A stretch of DNA of 64,000 bases from Serratia proteamaculans (GTDB taxonomy: Bacteria; Pseudomonadota; Gammaproteobacteria; Enterobacterales; Enterobacteriaceae): contig NZ_SWDE01000001.1 of assembly GCF_013337185.1 (NCBI RefSeq), forward strand, positions 1,302,001 through 1,366,000. Reading direction: 5' to 3'. Both the position numbers and the translations under genes were made by a program. Position 1 is the first letter of the stretch; each line of letters begins with the position of its first letter. Of the stretch, positions 41,320 to 50,682 are shown piece after piece. The notes beneath the pieces are model-generated. The model worked only from the letters and a program-made list of their open reading frames with translations. It did no database searches and was not told where the DNA came from.

Positions 41320-41778
41320 CTAAAGGCTATAGATAATAAGAAAACAGCCGGAAATAATCAGAGCAGAGATATAAAGGCTACTTCGTGTCATTTTTCGTTT
41401 TTGTGAGCCAAATAAACCAAAGTGATCTGAGACAAAACCGAATAATAATTGCCCAACCAAACCAAGAGAAATTGTGCTGGAGAGAGGGATGCCACCGTTA
41501 ATTGCCATCGTCGCCAAAATAACGGTAAAGGCTCCGGGAATGCCCCCAAGATAGAGCCACCAGGATCGTTTCTGTGGTTTATTATTCGATTCCTGAGGAT
41601 TTTTTTTAACAAATAACAAAATAAGCAACAATGAACTCAACATACCAATACCGTGAGCCACCCACGAGGCGACGACAGAAGAGGTTTGTTCAGACAGAGC
41701 GCTGTTGGCTTGAAACATTAAGGTAAGAAAAAAACCGCTAAGAATAGCGATAAAAATATTTTTAAAATTGCCAATCAT
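41320..41778 (-). CDS. DUF606/DMT small membrane transporter, first of a pair
   Basis: 152 residues from the ATG at 41778 (MIGNFKNIFIAILSGFFLTL), which has AGG 9 nt upstream; an ATG six codons earlier lacks a ribosome site. About five hydrophobic segments with the family pattern of small polar loops (ISLGLVGQLLFGFVSDHFGLFG). Markedly AT-rich. First gene of the operon, about 100 nt downstream of a good sigma70 promoter and 11 bp before its partner gene. Confidence 0.85.
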   Translation of the reverse strand: MIGNFKNIFIAILSGFFLTLMFQANSALSEQTSSVVASWVAHGIGMLSSLLLILLFVKKNPQESNNKPQKRSWWLYLGGIPGAFTVILATMAINGGIPLSSTISLGLVGQLLFGFVSDHFGLFGSQKRKMTRSSLYISALIISGCFLIIYSL

Positions 41779-41885
41779 AATGTGTAACCTGCGCATTAAA
41801 AAACCACTAAGGTGATTTTACAATCCTTGTACAGCAAAGCTTAAGAACGATACCAAGAAGCTTTTACTCATATAATCCGCAAAAA

Positions 41886-41914
41886 AAACTACACCCATCG
41901 ATAAAGCATGTCAA
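41886..41914 (-). promoter_or_regulatory. Predicted sigma70 promoter of the accessory operon
   Basis: A perfect TTGACA -35 (41909-41914), a 17-bp spacer and a TAGTTT -10 (41886-41891) on the minus strand. The predicted start near 41879 leaves a leader of about 100 nt before the first gene. Two AAGCTT sites lie in the leader. Confidence 0.6.
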
Positions 41915-42038
41915 TGGAATGTTAAGATTGCTTTAATAATTCATTAAAGTTAAACATTAGAGAAAGGGATTGATGTGACAGAGGGGGGAAGCACTGGCGA
42001 TAACCAGCCCTTTTATGAGTTCATGCGGAGGGTCAACC

Positions 42039-42070
42039 AGGAACGGCCGCCTGCTTTGGCGGCCGTTCCT
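42039..42070 (-). terminator. 13-bp perfect hairpin after dmsD
   Basis: AGGAACGGCCGCC (42039-42051) and its exact complement (42058-42070) with a 6-nt loop, 5 bp beyond the dmsD stop. No T-tract, but it marks the border between the dms operon and the accessory cluster. Confidence 0.6.
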
Positions 42071-42075
42071 TGGTA

Positions 42076-42693
42076 TCAGAAATGCAGCTCTAAAGTTTCA
42101 ACTTCGGCAGAGCATTCGGCAGCCCAGGCGCTCAGAGTGATCTGCGCCAATTGCGCCAGCCCCTGATAGAAAGGATGTTGCGCATTCGCCTGCAGCAGTT
42201 CCAGATAGCGCGGTGCCCAAGGCAGCAAATGTTTGGTCAGCAATTGCTCCACCAACCCACCCTGACGCTCTTCGGCTAACCATGCCACCATCATCAACAA
42301 GGTACCGATGTGATCTTCCGGCTCATTGCGATCGTGTTGCGCGTCGATACCATTGGAACGCAACCACCTGCGCAGGCGCAAAGTGGAATTGCCAAACAGC
42401 ACGTTCTCTTTGTCCAGATACACCGAACCCCATAATGGAGCCGGTAAGGTGTCAGGCCCGACAAACAGACGTTGGTAAGCCTCTGCCAACGACTCTTCCT
42501 GTTCATCTTCAATGCCGGTGGCGATCAGCGCTGCCGCCGTCTGCAGCTGCTCGGCGTCGCCATACGGCCACTCTTTGACCCACTCAGATTCAGACAAGGT
42601 TGCCAACAGCTGTTGACCGTCTTCACTTTCTGGCGGTGCATACAACAACACACCCAGCACCCGGCCCGTTAAAGCGATATTTTCAAGCGTCAT
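42076..42693 (-). CDS. dmsD: DmsD, Tat proofreading chaperone for DMSO reductase
   Basis: Cytoplasmic redox-enzyme maturation protein that binds the DmsA twin-arginine leader. 205 residues, TorD/DmsD family, with the hallmark EDHIGTLLMMVAWLAEE (E/DxxDH...). In E. coli dmsD lies in the ynf operon; here it is the fourth gene of dmsABC, 49 bp after dmsC. Confidence 0.94.
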   Translation of the reverse strand: MTLENIALTGRVLGVLLYAPPESEDGQQLLATLSESEWVKEWPYGDAEQLQTAAALIATGIEDEQEESLAEAYQRLFVGPDTLPAPLWGSVYLDKENVLFGNSTLRLRRWLRSNGIDAQHDRNEPEDHIGTLLMMVAWLAEERQGGLVEQLLTKHLLPWAPRYLELLQANAQHPFYQGLAQLAQITLSAWAAECSAEVETLELHF

Positions 42694-42742
42694 AAATCAA
42701 GGATCCTGTTAAGGGCACAGCGAACTGTGCCTGACTACAATA

Positions 42743-43603
42743 TTAACCGGCTACCGCCATGCCAACGGTCATATGCAGGCCGTAGAACACACCACGGCCT
42801 ACCAACTCACCGGCGATAACCAAAATCAAACCTAAACCCATCCCCATTACGCTCGCGTTACCCCGGCGCAACAGTGGGCAAATCCAACAGCCTAAACCTG
42901 ACACCACCAACACCAGCCGCCCAACCATTAGCTGGCCGTATTGCGGGATCAGCGTGGAGGCCTGCTGTACCGAGCTATTGATACTGGCCAACTCATAGCC
43001 TTGCATCATCACTGCGCACAGGCTGGCCAACAGAGCCACCACGCTAAGAATAGCCAGTGAATAGCGGGCTGATACCGCTAATCCAGCCGCACGCAGCAAT
43101 AAAACGCCCAGCAACGGCCCGCCGATCAGCGTCGTCAGGAAAAAGTTCAGCGTAGTGTAACCGTTATGCCAGGTTGGCACAGTATCGATTTGATACACCC
43201 GCGTCATGGCGTAAACAAAGACCACGCCCAGCACCATGGTCACCCACGGCCACACTTTACCCAACGCCGGTGGCATTCTGCCCAGTATCGCCAGCAGCCA
43301 ATAAAACCCCCCGACGGCAAAGAACAACGCGCCACTGGCAATTTCATTGCTCAACGCCGAAGCGCCAACGCGGTTTAACGAGTTGAACGCCCGTAACGGT
43401 GACCCCAGGTGCAGCGTAGAAGCAATAAAAGCGATGCCCATCAGCAACCACAAAAAGAACATTGAGCGATGAACCGCCCGGCCCTGCTGCTCATTCAGAT
43501 TGCCACCGATCAGCGCCCCCGCCATGACGCAGGTCGCTCCCACCACTGACTGCCCCAATACGGTAAACAGCATCAGCGGCCATTCATGCCATCCCATGCC
43601 CAT
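42743..43603 (-). CDS. dmsC: DmsC, membrane anchor of DMSO reductase
   Basis: Eight-helix quinol-oxidising anchor that holds DmsAB at the periplasmic face. 286 residues from the ATG at 43603 (MGMGWHEWPLMLFTVLGQSV), preceded by a strong AAGGAGG; the frame's 21 upstream codons overlap dmsB and are not conserved. The block NSLNRVGASALSNEIASGAL matches E. coli DmsC closely. Confidence 0.96.
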   Translation of the reverse strand: MGMGWHEWPLMLFTVLGQSVVGATCVMAGALIGGNLNEQQGRAVHRSMFFLWLLMGIAFIASTLHLGSPLRAFNSLNRVGASALSNEIASGALFFAVGGFYWLLAILGRMPPALGKVWPWVTMVLGVVFVYAMTRVYQIDTVPTWHNGYTTLNFFLTTLIGGPLLGVLLLRAAGLAVSARYSLAILSVVALLASLCAVMMQGYELASINSSVQQASTLIPQYGQLMVGRLVLVVSGLGCWICPLLRRGNASVMGMGLGLILVIAGELVGRGVFYGLHMTVGMAVAG

Positions 43604-43604
43604 A

Positions 43605-44222
43605 TTAAACCTCCTTCGGATTGGCCAAATAGCCCGTGGTATCGCCACATGGCCGGCTATTGGCATTGGGTTTCAGCACTATGCTGGGCCGGGTAAAATG
43701 CGCCGCCGGCAGCGGAGCCACCTGCGCCAGGGTGCCATGCTGTTGCCGTAATTGTTCGATGGGGCCAAAGTCCAGTGCCCGTAGCGGGCAGGACTCTACG
43801 CAAATGGGCTTGTTGCCCTCCGCCACCCGTTCATGGCAACCATCGCATTTGGTCATGTTCCCTTTGGCCGCATTGTATTGCGGCGCACCGTACGGGCAGG
43901 CCATGTGGCAATAGCGACAACCGATGCACACCTCTTCATTCACTACCACAAAGCCGTCTTCCCGCTTATGCATCGCGCCGGTCGGGCACACTTTGGTACA
44001 GGCCGGATCTTCACAATGGTTGCAGGCGATCGACAAGTAATAGGCAAACACGTTTTGTTGCCAGCCTTCGCCATCCTGTTGCCAGTCCCCTCCGGCATAT
44101 TCATAGACGCGGCGGAAGCTGACGTCCGGCGTCAGGTTTTTATAGTCTTTGCAGGCCAGTTCGCAGGTTTTGCAGCCAGTGCAACGACTTGAATCGATAA
44201 AGAATCCATATTGCTGAGTCAT
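43605..44222 (-). CDS. dmsB: DmsB, iron-sulfur subunit of DMSO reductase
   Basis: Electron-transfer subunit with four [4Fe-4S] clusters. 205 residues, as in E. coli. Cysteine groups include CTGCKTCELACKDYK near residue 14, CNHCEDPACTKVCPTGA and CIGCRYCHMACPYGAP. Its stop is immediately before the dmsC start and it lies 10 bp after dmsA. Confidence 0.97.
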   Translation of the reverse strand: MTQQYGFFIDSSRCTGCKTCELACKDYKNLTPDVSFRRVYEYAGGDWQQDGEGWQQNVFAYYLSIACNHCEDPACTKVCPTGAMHKREDGFVVVNEEVCIGCRYCHMACPYGAPQYNAAKGNMTKCDGCHERVAEGNKPICVESCPLRALDFGPIEQLRQQHGTLAQVAPLPAAHFTRPSIVLKPNANSRPCGDTTGYLANPKEV

Positions 44223-44232
44223 TGGCTACCCC

Positions 44233-46686
44233 TTATACCTTTTCGATTTGGATCAGATTGGTATGCTGCGGATTCCCCTTGGCCAACGGCGAAGGCCGGT
44301 GGGTGGTCAGGGTATTCATGCAGGCGCCGTGATCGACCCGATCGCCGCTCATATCCGCCTGATGCCAGGCTCCCTGACCCATAGCCACCACACCCGGCAT
44401 GATGCGCGGCGTCACCCTGGCTTCGACACGGACTTCACCACGGCCGTTGAACACCCGCACTTTGTCGCCGGCGATGATCCCCCGAGAGTGAGCATCCAAT
44501 GGATTGATCCACACTTCCTGACGGCAAGCCGCCTGCAGAACATCGATATTGCCGTACGAGGAGTGGGTGCGAGCCTTGTAGTGGAAACCAAACATTTGCA
44601 GCGGATAGGTTTTACGCAGCGGATCGTCCCAACCTTCAAAGGTCGAGGCATAAACCGGTAACGGGCTGATGGTTTCGTCTTTCTCCAACTGCCAGTCGCT
44701 GGCGATCTCGGCCAGCCTGCCGGAATAGATTTCTATCTTGCCGGAGGGCGTTTTTAATGGATTGGCTACAGGATCCTCGCGGAACTTTTGATAAGCCACG
44801 AAATGACCATTGGGATCTTTGCGCTTGTAAACGCCCATGCTGCGCAACTCTTCATAGCCCGGCAGCAGCGGATCCCTCGCCTGCATTTTGGCGTATAAAT
44901 GCTGCAGCCATTGCGCCTGGGTGCGCCCTTCGGTGAATTTCTGATATACCTCTGGCCCTAAACGGCGCGCCACTTCACTCAGCACTTCATAAATGCCCTT
45001 GCGTTCGAACTTGGCGGCAGTGGCCGGTTGAATAAAGATCAGATAGCCCATGTTCCCGGCATAGTCGTTGGGAATAATGTCTTCCTGTTCGACCGTCATC
45101 AGGTCTGGCAACAAAATATCGGCATATTTCGCCGACGAGGTCATAAAGTTTTCCAGCACCACTATCATTTCGCATTGAGAATCATCCTGCAAAATATCGT
45201 GGGTTTTATTGATATCAGAGTGCTGATTGGTGATGGTGTTACCGGCATAGTTCCAGATGAACTTGATCGGCACATTCAGCTTATCCTGGCCACGCACCCC
45301 ATCACGCCTGGCGGTCATCTCCGGACCCCGCACGATGGCATCGGTCCAGCTAAAGCAGGAGATCTGCGCCTTGACCGGGTTGGTCAATACCGGCATCCGC
45401 TCAATGGTAATGGTATAAGTCGACTCACGCGCGCCGCTGTTGCCACCATTAATGCCGACATTGCCGGTCAGAATCGGCAGCATGGCGATGGCCCGCGAGG
45501 TCAGTTCACCATTGGCCTGCCGCTGCGGCCCCCAGCCCTGGCAGATATAGGCCGGCTTGGCGCTGCCGATTTCACGCGCCAGTTTGATAATTCGCTCTGC
45601 CGGAATACCGGTAATTTTCGCCGCCCACTGCGGCGTTTTTTCAACGCCATCTTCACCCAGCCCAAGGATGTAAGCCTTGTAGTGGCCATTTTTCGGGGCG
45701 TCGGCGGGTAAGGTTTTTTCGTCGTAGCCAACGCAATACCGATCCAGAAATGGCTGGTCGACCAGGTTTTCGCTGATCAGCACATGTGCCAGTCCGGCGA
45801 CCAATGCCGCATCGGTGCCTGGGCGAATCGGGATCCACTCATCTTCACGCCCGGCGGCGGTATCGGTATAACGTGGGTCGATAACAATCATCCGCGCATT
45901 GGAACGTTCGCGCGCCTGCTCCAGATAATAGGTAATGCCTCCCCCGCTCATTCGCGTCTCGGCCGGGTTGTTACCGAACATCACCACCAGTTTACTGTTT
46001 TCAATATCCGACGTGCTGTTACCTTCATTGCTGCCATAGGTGTAAGGCATGGCGCAGGCGATTTGCGCGGTGCTATAGGTACCGTATTGGCTGAGGTAGC
46101 CGCCATAGCAATTCATCAGACGGGCGACCAGTGAGGCATTCGGCGATGAGCGGGTAATATTGCCGCCGACAATGCCTGAGGTGTAATTGATATATACCGC
46201 TTCGTTGCCGTATTGCTCGACAATGCGTTTCAGATTGTTGGCGATGGCATCATAAGCCTCGTCCCAACTGATGCGTTTGAACTTGCCGTCGCCACGTTTA
46301 CCGACGCGTTTCATTGGGTAGTTCAAACGATCGGGATGGTTCATGCGGCGACGAATAGAGCGGCCGCGTAAACAGGCTCTTATCTGATGATCGCCGTATT
46401 CATCCAAACCGGTGTTATCGGTTTCAACCCAATACACTTCGTCGTCGCGGACGTGTAAACGCAAGGCGCAACGACTGCCACAGTTAACCGAACAGGCGCC
46501 CCAGACCACTTTGTCCTGCGCGGCTTGCAGCACACTTTCACTAATGGATTCCGCTAACGCGCGGCGACTAAATGGCAATGCTATGCCACCAACAGCCAGC
46601 GCCAGGCCGACGATACCGCTGGATTTCACCAACGTGCGACGGCTGAATCCCCCAGACTCCTGACGGTTTGCTTTGTTTTCCGACAT
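44233..46686 (-). CDS. dmsA: DmsA, catalytic molybdopterin subunit of DMSO reductase
   Basis: Periplasmic-side bis-MGD enzyme that reduces DMSO and N-oxides in anaerobic respiration. 817 residues. The Tat leader has SRRTLVKSSG (R16, R17) with a hydrophobic stretch and cleavage expected near ALA at 43-45. The FS0 cluster region is CSVNCGSRCALRLH. Downstream of an FNR-type promoter. Confidence 0.97.
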   Translation of the reverse strand: MSENKANRQESGGFSRRTLVKSSGIVGLALAVGGIALPFSRRALAESISESVLQAAQDKVVWGACSVNCGSRCALRLHVRDDEVYWVETDNTGLDEYGDHQIRACLRGRSIRRRMNHPDRLNYPMKRVGKRGDGKFKRISWDEAYDAIANNLKRIVEQYGNEAVYINYTSGIVGGNITRSSPNASLVARLMNCYGGYLSQYGTYSTAQIACAMPYTYGSNEGNSTSDIENSKLVVMFGNNPAETRMSGGGITYYLEQARERSNARMIVIDPRYTDTAAGREDEWIPIRPGTDAALVAGLAHVLISENLVDQPFLDRYCVGYDEKTLPADAPKNGHYKAYILGLGEDGVEKTPQWAAKITGIPAERIIKLAREIGSAKPAYICQGWGPQRQANGELTSRAIAMLPILTGNVGINGGNSGARESTYTITIERMPVLTNPVKAQISCFSWTDAIVRGPEMTARRDGVRGQDKLNVPIKFIWNYAGNTITNQHSDINKTHDILQDDSQCEMIVVLENFMTSSAKYADILLPDLMTVEQEDIIPNDYAGNMGYLIFIQPATAAKFERKGIYEVLSEVARRLGPEVYQKFTEGRTQAQWLQHLYAKMQARDPLLPGYEELRSMGVYKRKDPNGHFVAYQKFREDPVANPLKTPSGKIEIYSGRLAEIASDWQLEKDETISPLPVYASTFEGWDDPLRKTYPLQMFGFHYKARTHSSYGNIDVLQAACRQEVWINPLDAHSRGIIAGDKVRVFNGRGEVRVEARVTPRIMPGVVAMGQGAWHQADMSGDRVDHGACMNTLTTHRPSPLAKGNPQHTNLIQIEKV

Positions 46687-46809
46687 AACTCACTCCACGT
46701 TTTACCCTGATATTGATAAACGTCATGCCCTTCACTCCAGGCGGCGAACAGAGGAGACAGATTCGGTGTCTGCTGATGAGCCGGAACAAAAGCCCTCCTC
46801 TCTGAGTGG

Positions 46810-46850
46810 ATATTACTCAGAAGTGAGTAGTTAACTTTGTCTGCTATCAA
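46810..46850 (-). promoter_or_regulatory. FNR-type promoter of dmsABCD
   Basis: On the minus strand TTGAT-AGCA-GACAA (46837-46850) has a perfect left FNR half and a partial right half. A TAATAT -10 at 46810-46815 implies a start near 46802, placing FNR at -41.5. The leader to the dmsA ATG would be about 117 nt. Confidence 0.6.
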
Positions 46851-46911
46851 TAAAGCGGGGGAAGTATCTGAAAGAAAAATGGCTTTCGAACAAAGGGGGA
46901 ATAAATTTCTT

Positions 46912-46938
46912 AAAAAAAAAGCGCCCGCAGGCGCTTTT
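46912..46938 (-). terminator. Rho-independent terminator of serS
   Basis: GCGCC-TGCG-GGCGC stem-loop on the minus strand followed by nine T, about 20 bp after the serS stop. Confidence 0.9.
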
Positions 46939-46956
46939 CGTAGCATAGCTAACTCG

Positions 46957-48291
<1,335 letters not shown>

Positions 48292-48359
48292 TTATTCGGC
48301 TGAATTTATAGCCGTATAAAGGAAGAGTGATACCCGCTAACCTTACCGCAACGGCAACG

Positions 48360-49703
48360 CTAGCGGTAGCGTTTTGTCTGGCTATTTTGATCCTGCTCAG
48401 CAAGCCATGCCAGCTTTTCACCGATTTTACCTTCCAGCCCGCGCGTGGTTGGATGATAGTAACGCGTCCTGGCCATTTCGGGCGGAAAGTAATCCTCACC
48501 GGCGGCATAGGCATTGGGTTCATCGTGGGCGTAACGATATTCTGCACCCAGCCCCATTTCCTTCATCAGCTTGGTTGGCGCATTGCGCAGATGTTCGGGG
48601 ACATCATAATCAGCCATCTCTTTGGCATCACGGATTGCCGCTTTAAAGGCGGTGTAAACCGCGTTGCTTTTTGGCGCACAGGCCAAATAGACGATAGCCT
48701 GAGCAATCGCCCGTTCGCCTTCCGCCGGACCGACGCGGGTAAAGCAGTCCCAGGCCGCGATAGCGACCTGCATGCCACGCGGGTCGGCATTACCCACATC
48801 TTCTGAAGCAATCGCCAGCAACCGGCGCGCCACGTACAGTGGATCGCCCCCGGCGGTAATAATACGCGCATACCAGTACAACGCCGCATCCGGCGCTGAA
48901 CCACGCACCGATTTATGCAGCGCCGAGATCAGATCGTAAAAGCGGTCGCCTTTATTATCGAAACGCGCACTGCGTTCACCGGAGACCTCTTTCAGTAATT
49001 CCGGCGTCAGCACGCGAATGCCTTTGGCGTTGATCTCCGCCATGTCCGCCATCATCTCCAGGCTGTTCAGCGCCCGACGAGCGTCGCCGCCGACCAGCTC
49101 TGATAACATGCGACGCGTCTCTTCCGGCAGTTCGATATTCTGGCCGCCAAAGCCCCGGCTGCTGTCCTGCATCGCCTGATCCAGCACCTGGCTGATATCT
49201 TCGGCGGTCAGTGCCTTCAGCAAATAAACACGGGCCCGTGACAACAGCGCCGAGTTAAGCTCAAAAGACGGGTTTTCGGTGGTAGCGCCTATAAAGGTGA
49301 TGGTGCCGTCTTCAATGTGCGGCAGGAAGGCATCCTGCTGGCTTTTATTGAAGCGATGGACCTCATCGACAAACAGGATAGTGCGGCGACCGGCGTCACG
49401 GTTTTGGCGTGCACGCTCGATCGCCTCGCGGATCTCTTTGATCCCGGAGGTGACGGCAGAAATACGCTCGACATCCGCCTGGCCATAACGGCCGATCAAT
49501 TCTGCCAGCGTCGTTTTCCCGGTGCCTGGAGGCCCCCACAGAATCATCGAATGCAGTTGCCCCGCCTCGATAGCGCGCGGCAAAGGCTTGCCGGCGGCCA
49601 GCAGATGTTGCTGGCCGATATACTGTGCCAACGTGGTCGGCCGCATCCGCGCGGCCAACGGTTGGAACTCATTCTGGGAAAAATCGAGCGACATATTACT
49701 CAC
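48360..49703 (-). CDS. rarA: RarA (MgsA), replication-associated AAA+ ATPase
   Basis: Clamp-loader-like ATPase acting at stalled forks, homolog of eukaryotic WRNIP1. 447 residues, as E. coli. Walker [14 protein letters not shown] near residue 57, Walker [12 protein letters not shown], and sensor [19 protein letters not shown]. The start is GTG at 49703. It lies 7 bp after lolA on the same strand. Confidence 0.97.
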   Translation of the reverse strand: MSNMSLDFSQNEFQPLAARMRPTTLAQYIGQQHLLAAGKPLPRAIEAGQLHSMILWGPPGTGKTTLAELIGRYGQADVERISAVTSGIKEIREAIERARQNRDAGRRTILFVDEVHRFNKSQQDAFLPHIEDGTITFIGATTENPSFELNSALLSRARVYLLKALTAEDISQVLDQAMQDSSRGFGGQNIELPEETRRMLSELVGGDARRALNSLEMMADMAEINAKGIRVLTPELLKEVSGERSARFDNKGDRFYDLISALHKSVRGSAPDAALYWYARIITAGGDPLYVARRLLAIASEDVGNADPRGMQVAIAAWDCFTRVGPAEGERAIAQAIVYLACAPKSNAVYTAFKAAIRDAKEMADYDVPEHLRNAPTKLMKEMGLGAEYRYAHDEPNAYAAGEDYFPPEMARTRYYHPTTRGLEGKIGEKLAWLAEQDQNSQTKRYR

Positions 49704-49710
49704 GCGGACC

Positions 49711-50322
49711 TCACTGGCGCTGGTCGTCCAGCGTCACCCCCTTCGGCGGGGTAAATTTAAATTTGCTGGCATCGGCAGCAACGTTCTGCTGGCTTTTCAG
49801 CGCGTAAGAACTGCGCTGGCCGTCCTGCTCAACCGCGGCAAAACTGCGGATAGTGCCGCTGTTATCCACGCTAATAGCGAACTGCTTCAGGTTACCGCTG
49901 CTGGATTTTGGCGTCAGCTCAAAATCATTACCCTTCTGTTTAACGTTGTACTGTTTCCAGTCATTGGCGTTATTGCGGGTGATCAGCATAAACGGCGTAT
50001 TGCCGGTAGCATTTTTCAGCCAGGTGGCGGTCACCTGCTCAACAAAGGGGTTGTAGAACCACAGGGTCTGACCGTCTGACACCAGCACGCTCTCGTCTGG
50101 TGAGGTCATGTGCCAGTTAAACAGGTTGGGACGTTTCACCCAAAGTTCACCTTCACCCTGCTGTACCGCAGCGCCATCACTGCTGGTCACGGTCTGGGAG
50201 AAGCTGGCGTGGAAACTGTTCACTTTCGCCAGGCGACTTTGCAAATCCTGCGCGGCGTCGGCCAGCACAGAGGTGGAAGCGAATCCCGAAAGCAGACAAC
50301 AGGCAACTAACAGTTTTTTCAT
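49711..50322 (-). CDS. lolA: LolA, periplasmic lipoprotein carrier
   Basis: Shuttles lipoproteins from LolCDE to LolB. 203 residues with signal peptide [21 protein letters not shown] cleaved after residue 21, giving mature [20 protein letters not shown]. Operon lolA-rarA. Confidence 0.97.
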   Translation of the reverse strand: MKKLLVACCLLSGFASTSVLADAAQDLQSRLAKVNSFHASFSQTVTSSDGAAVQQGEGELWVKRPNLFNWHMTSPDESVLVSDGQTLWFYNPFVEQVTATWLKNATGNTPFMLITRNNANDWKQYNVKQKGNDFELTPKSSSGNLKQFAISVDNSGTIRSFAAVEQDGQRSSYALKSQQNVAADASKFKFTPPKGVTLDDQRQ

Positions 50323-50470
50323 TATTCCAGATACCTTATGAAATGCGTTAACCGCAAGGCGGTGCCGTGCGGGTCAAATGAACCCTCAACACCTTTACTC
50401 TACCCGAAGCCATTCGCCGGCAGATAGGCCAATGTTCCGAGAAGCCGATGGGTTTACGCTTCTTTGCACA

Positions 50471-50493
50471 AGGGCCGCTAAGCGGCCCTTTTA
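50471..50493 (+). terminator. Terminator-like hairpin, copy 1
   Basis: GGGCCGCT / AGCGGCCC stem followed by TTTTA. Identical over at least 23 bp to 50634-50656. Confidence 0.6.
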
Positions 50494-50548
50494 TGTTGCT
50501 GACAAAGCAGAAAAAAGCGTGGTTTTTCCTGCTTTGTGGTGATCAGCC

Positions 50549-50580
50549 GAAAATCAATAAATTGATTTTCCTTGTTTTTT
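50549..50580 (+). terminator. AT-rich terminator-like hairpin
   Basis: A 10-bp perfect stem with a two-base loop, followed by CTTGTTTTTT on the plus strand. Confidence 0.5.
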
Positions 50581-50633
50581 ATTTATCGAACCCTATTCGC
50601 TCTGTACAGGAATGAGGTTTGTCATCAGTCTGA

Positions 50634-50656
50634 AGGGCCGCTAAGCGGCCCTTTTA
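50634..50656 (+). terminator. Terminator-like hairpin, copy 2
   Basis: Exact repeat of the 50471-50493 hairpin, 163 bp away in the same orientation, 27 bp past the ftsK stop. The stem can act on ftsK transcripts too, but the T-run is on the plus strand. Confidence 0.6.
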
Positions 50657-50682
50657 ATTAAATAACAACGATTAAAACTTCA

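Larger units (their letters stand above)
50323..50682. other. lolA-ftsK intergenic region with several hairpins
   Basis: 360 bp without a gene. In order on the plus strand: terminator-like hairpin (50471-50493), ACAAAGCAG / CTGCTTTGT hairpin (50502-50537), GAAAATCAAT / ATTGATTTTC hairpin followed by CTTGTTTTTT (50549-50580), and a second copy of the first terminator (50634-50656). The T-tracts favour the plus strand although both flanking genes are on the minus strand. A small RNA cannot be excluded. Confidence 0.55.
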
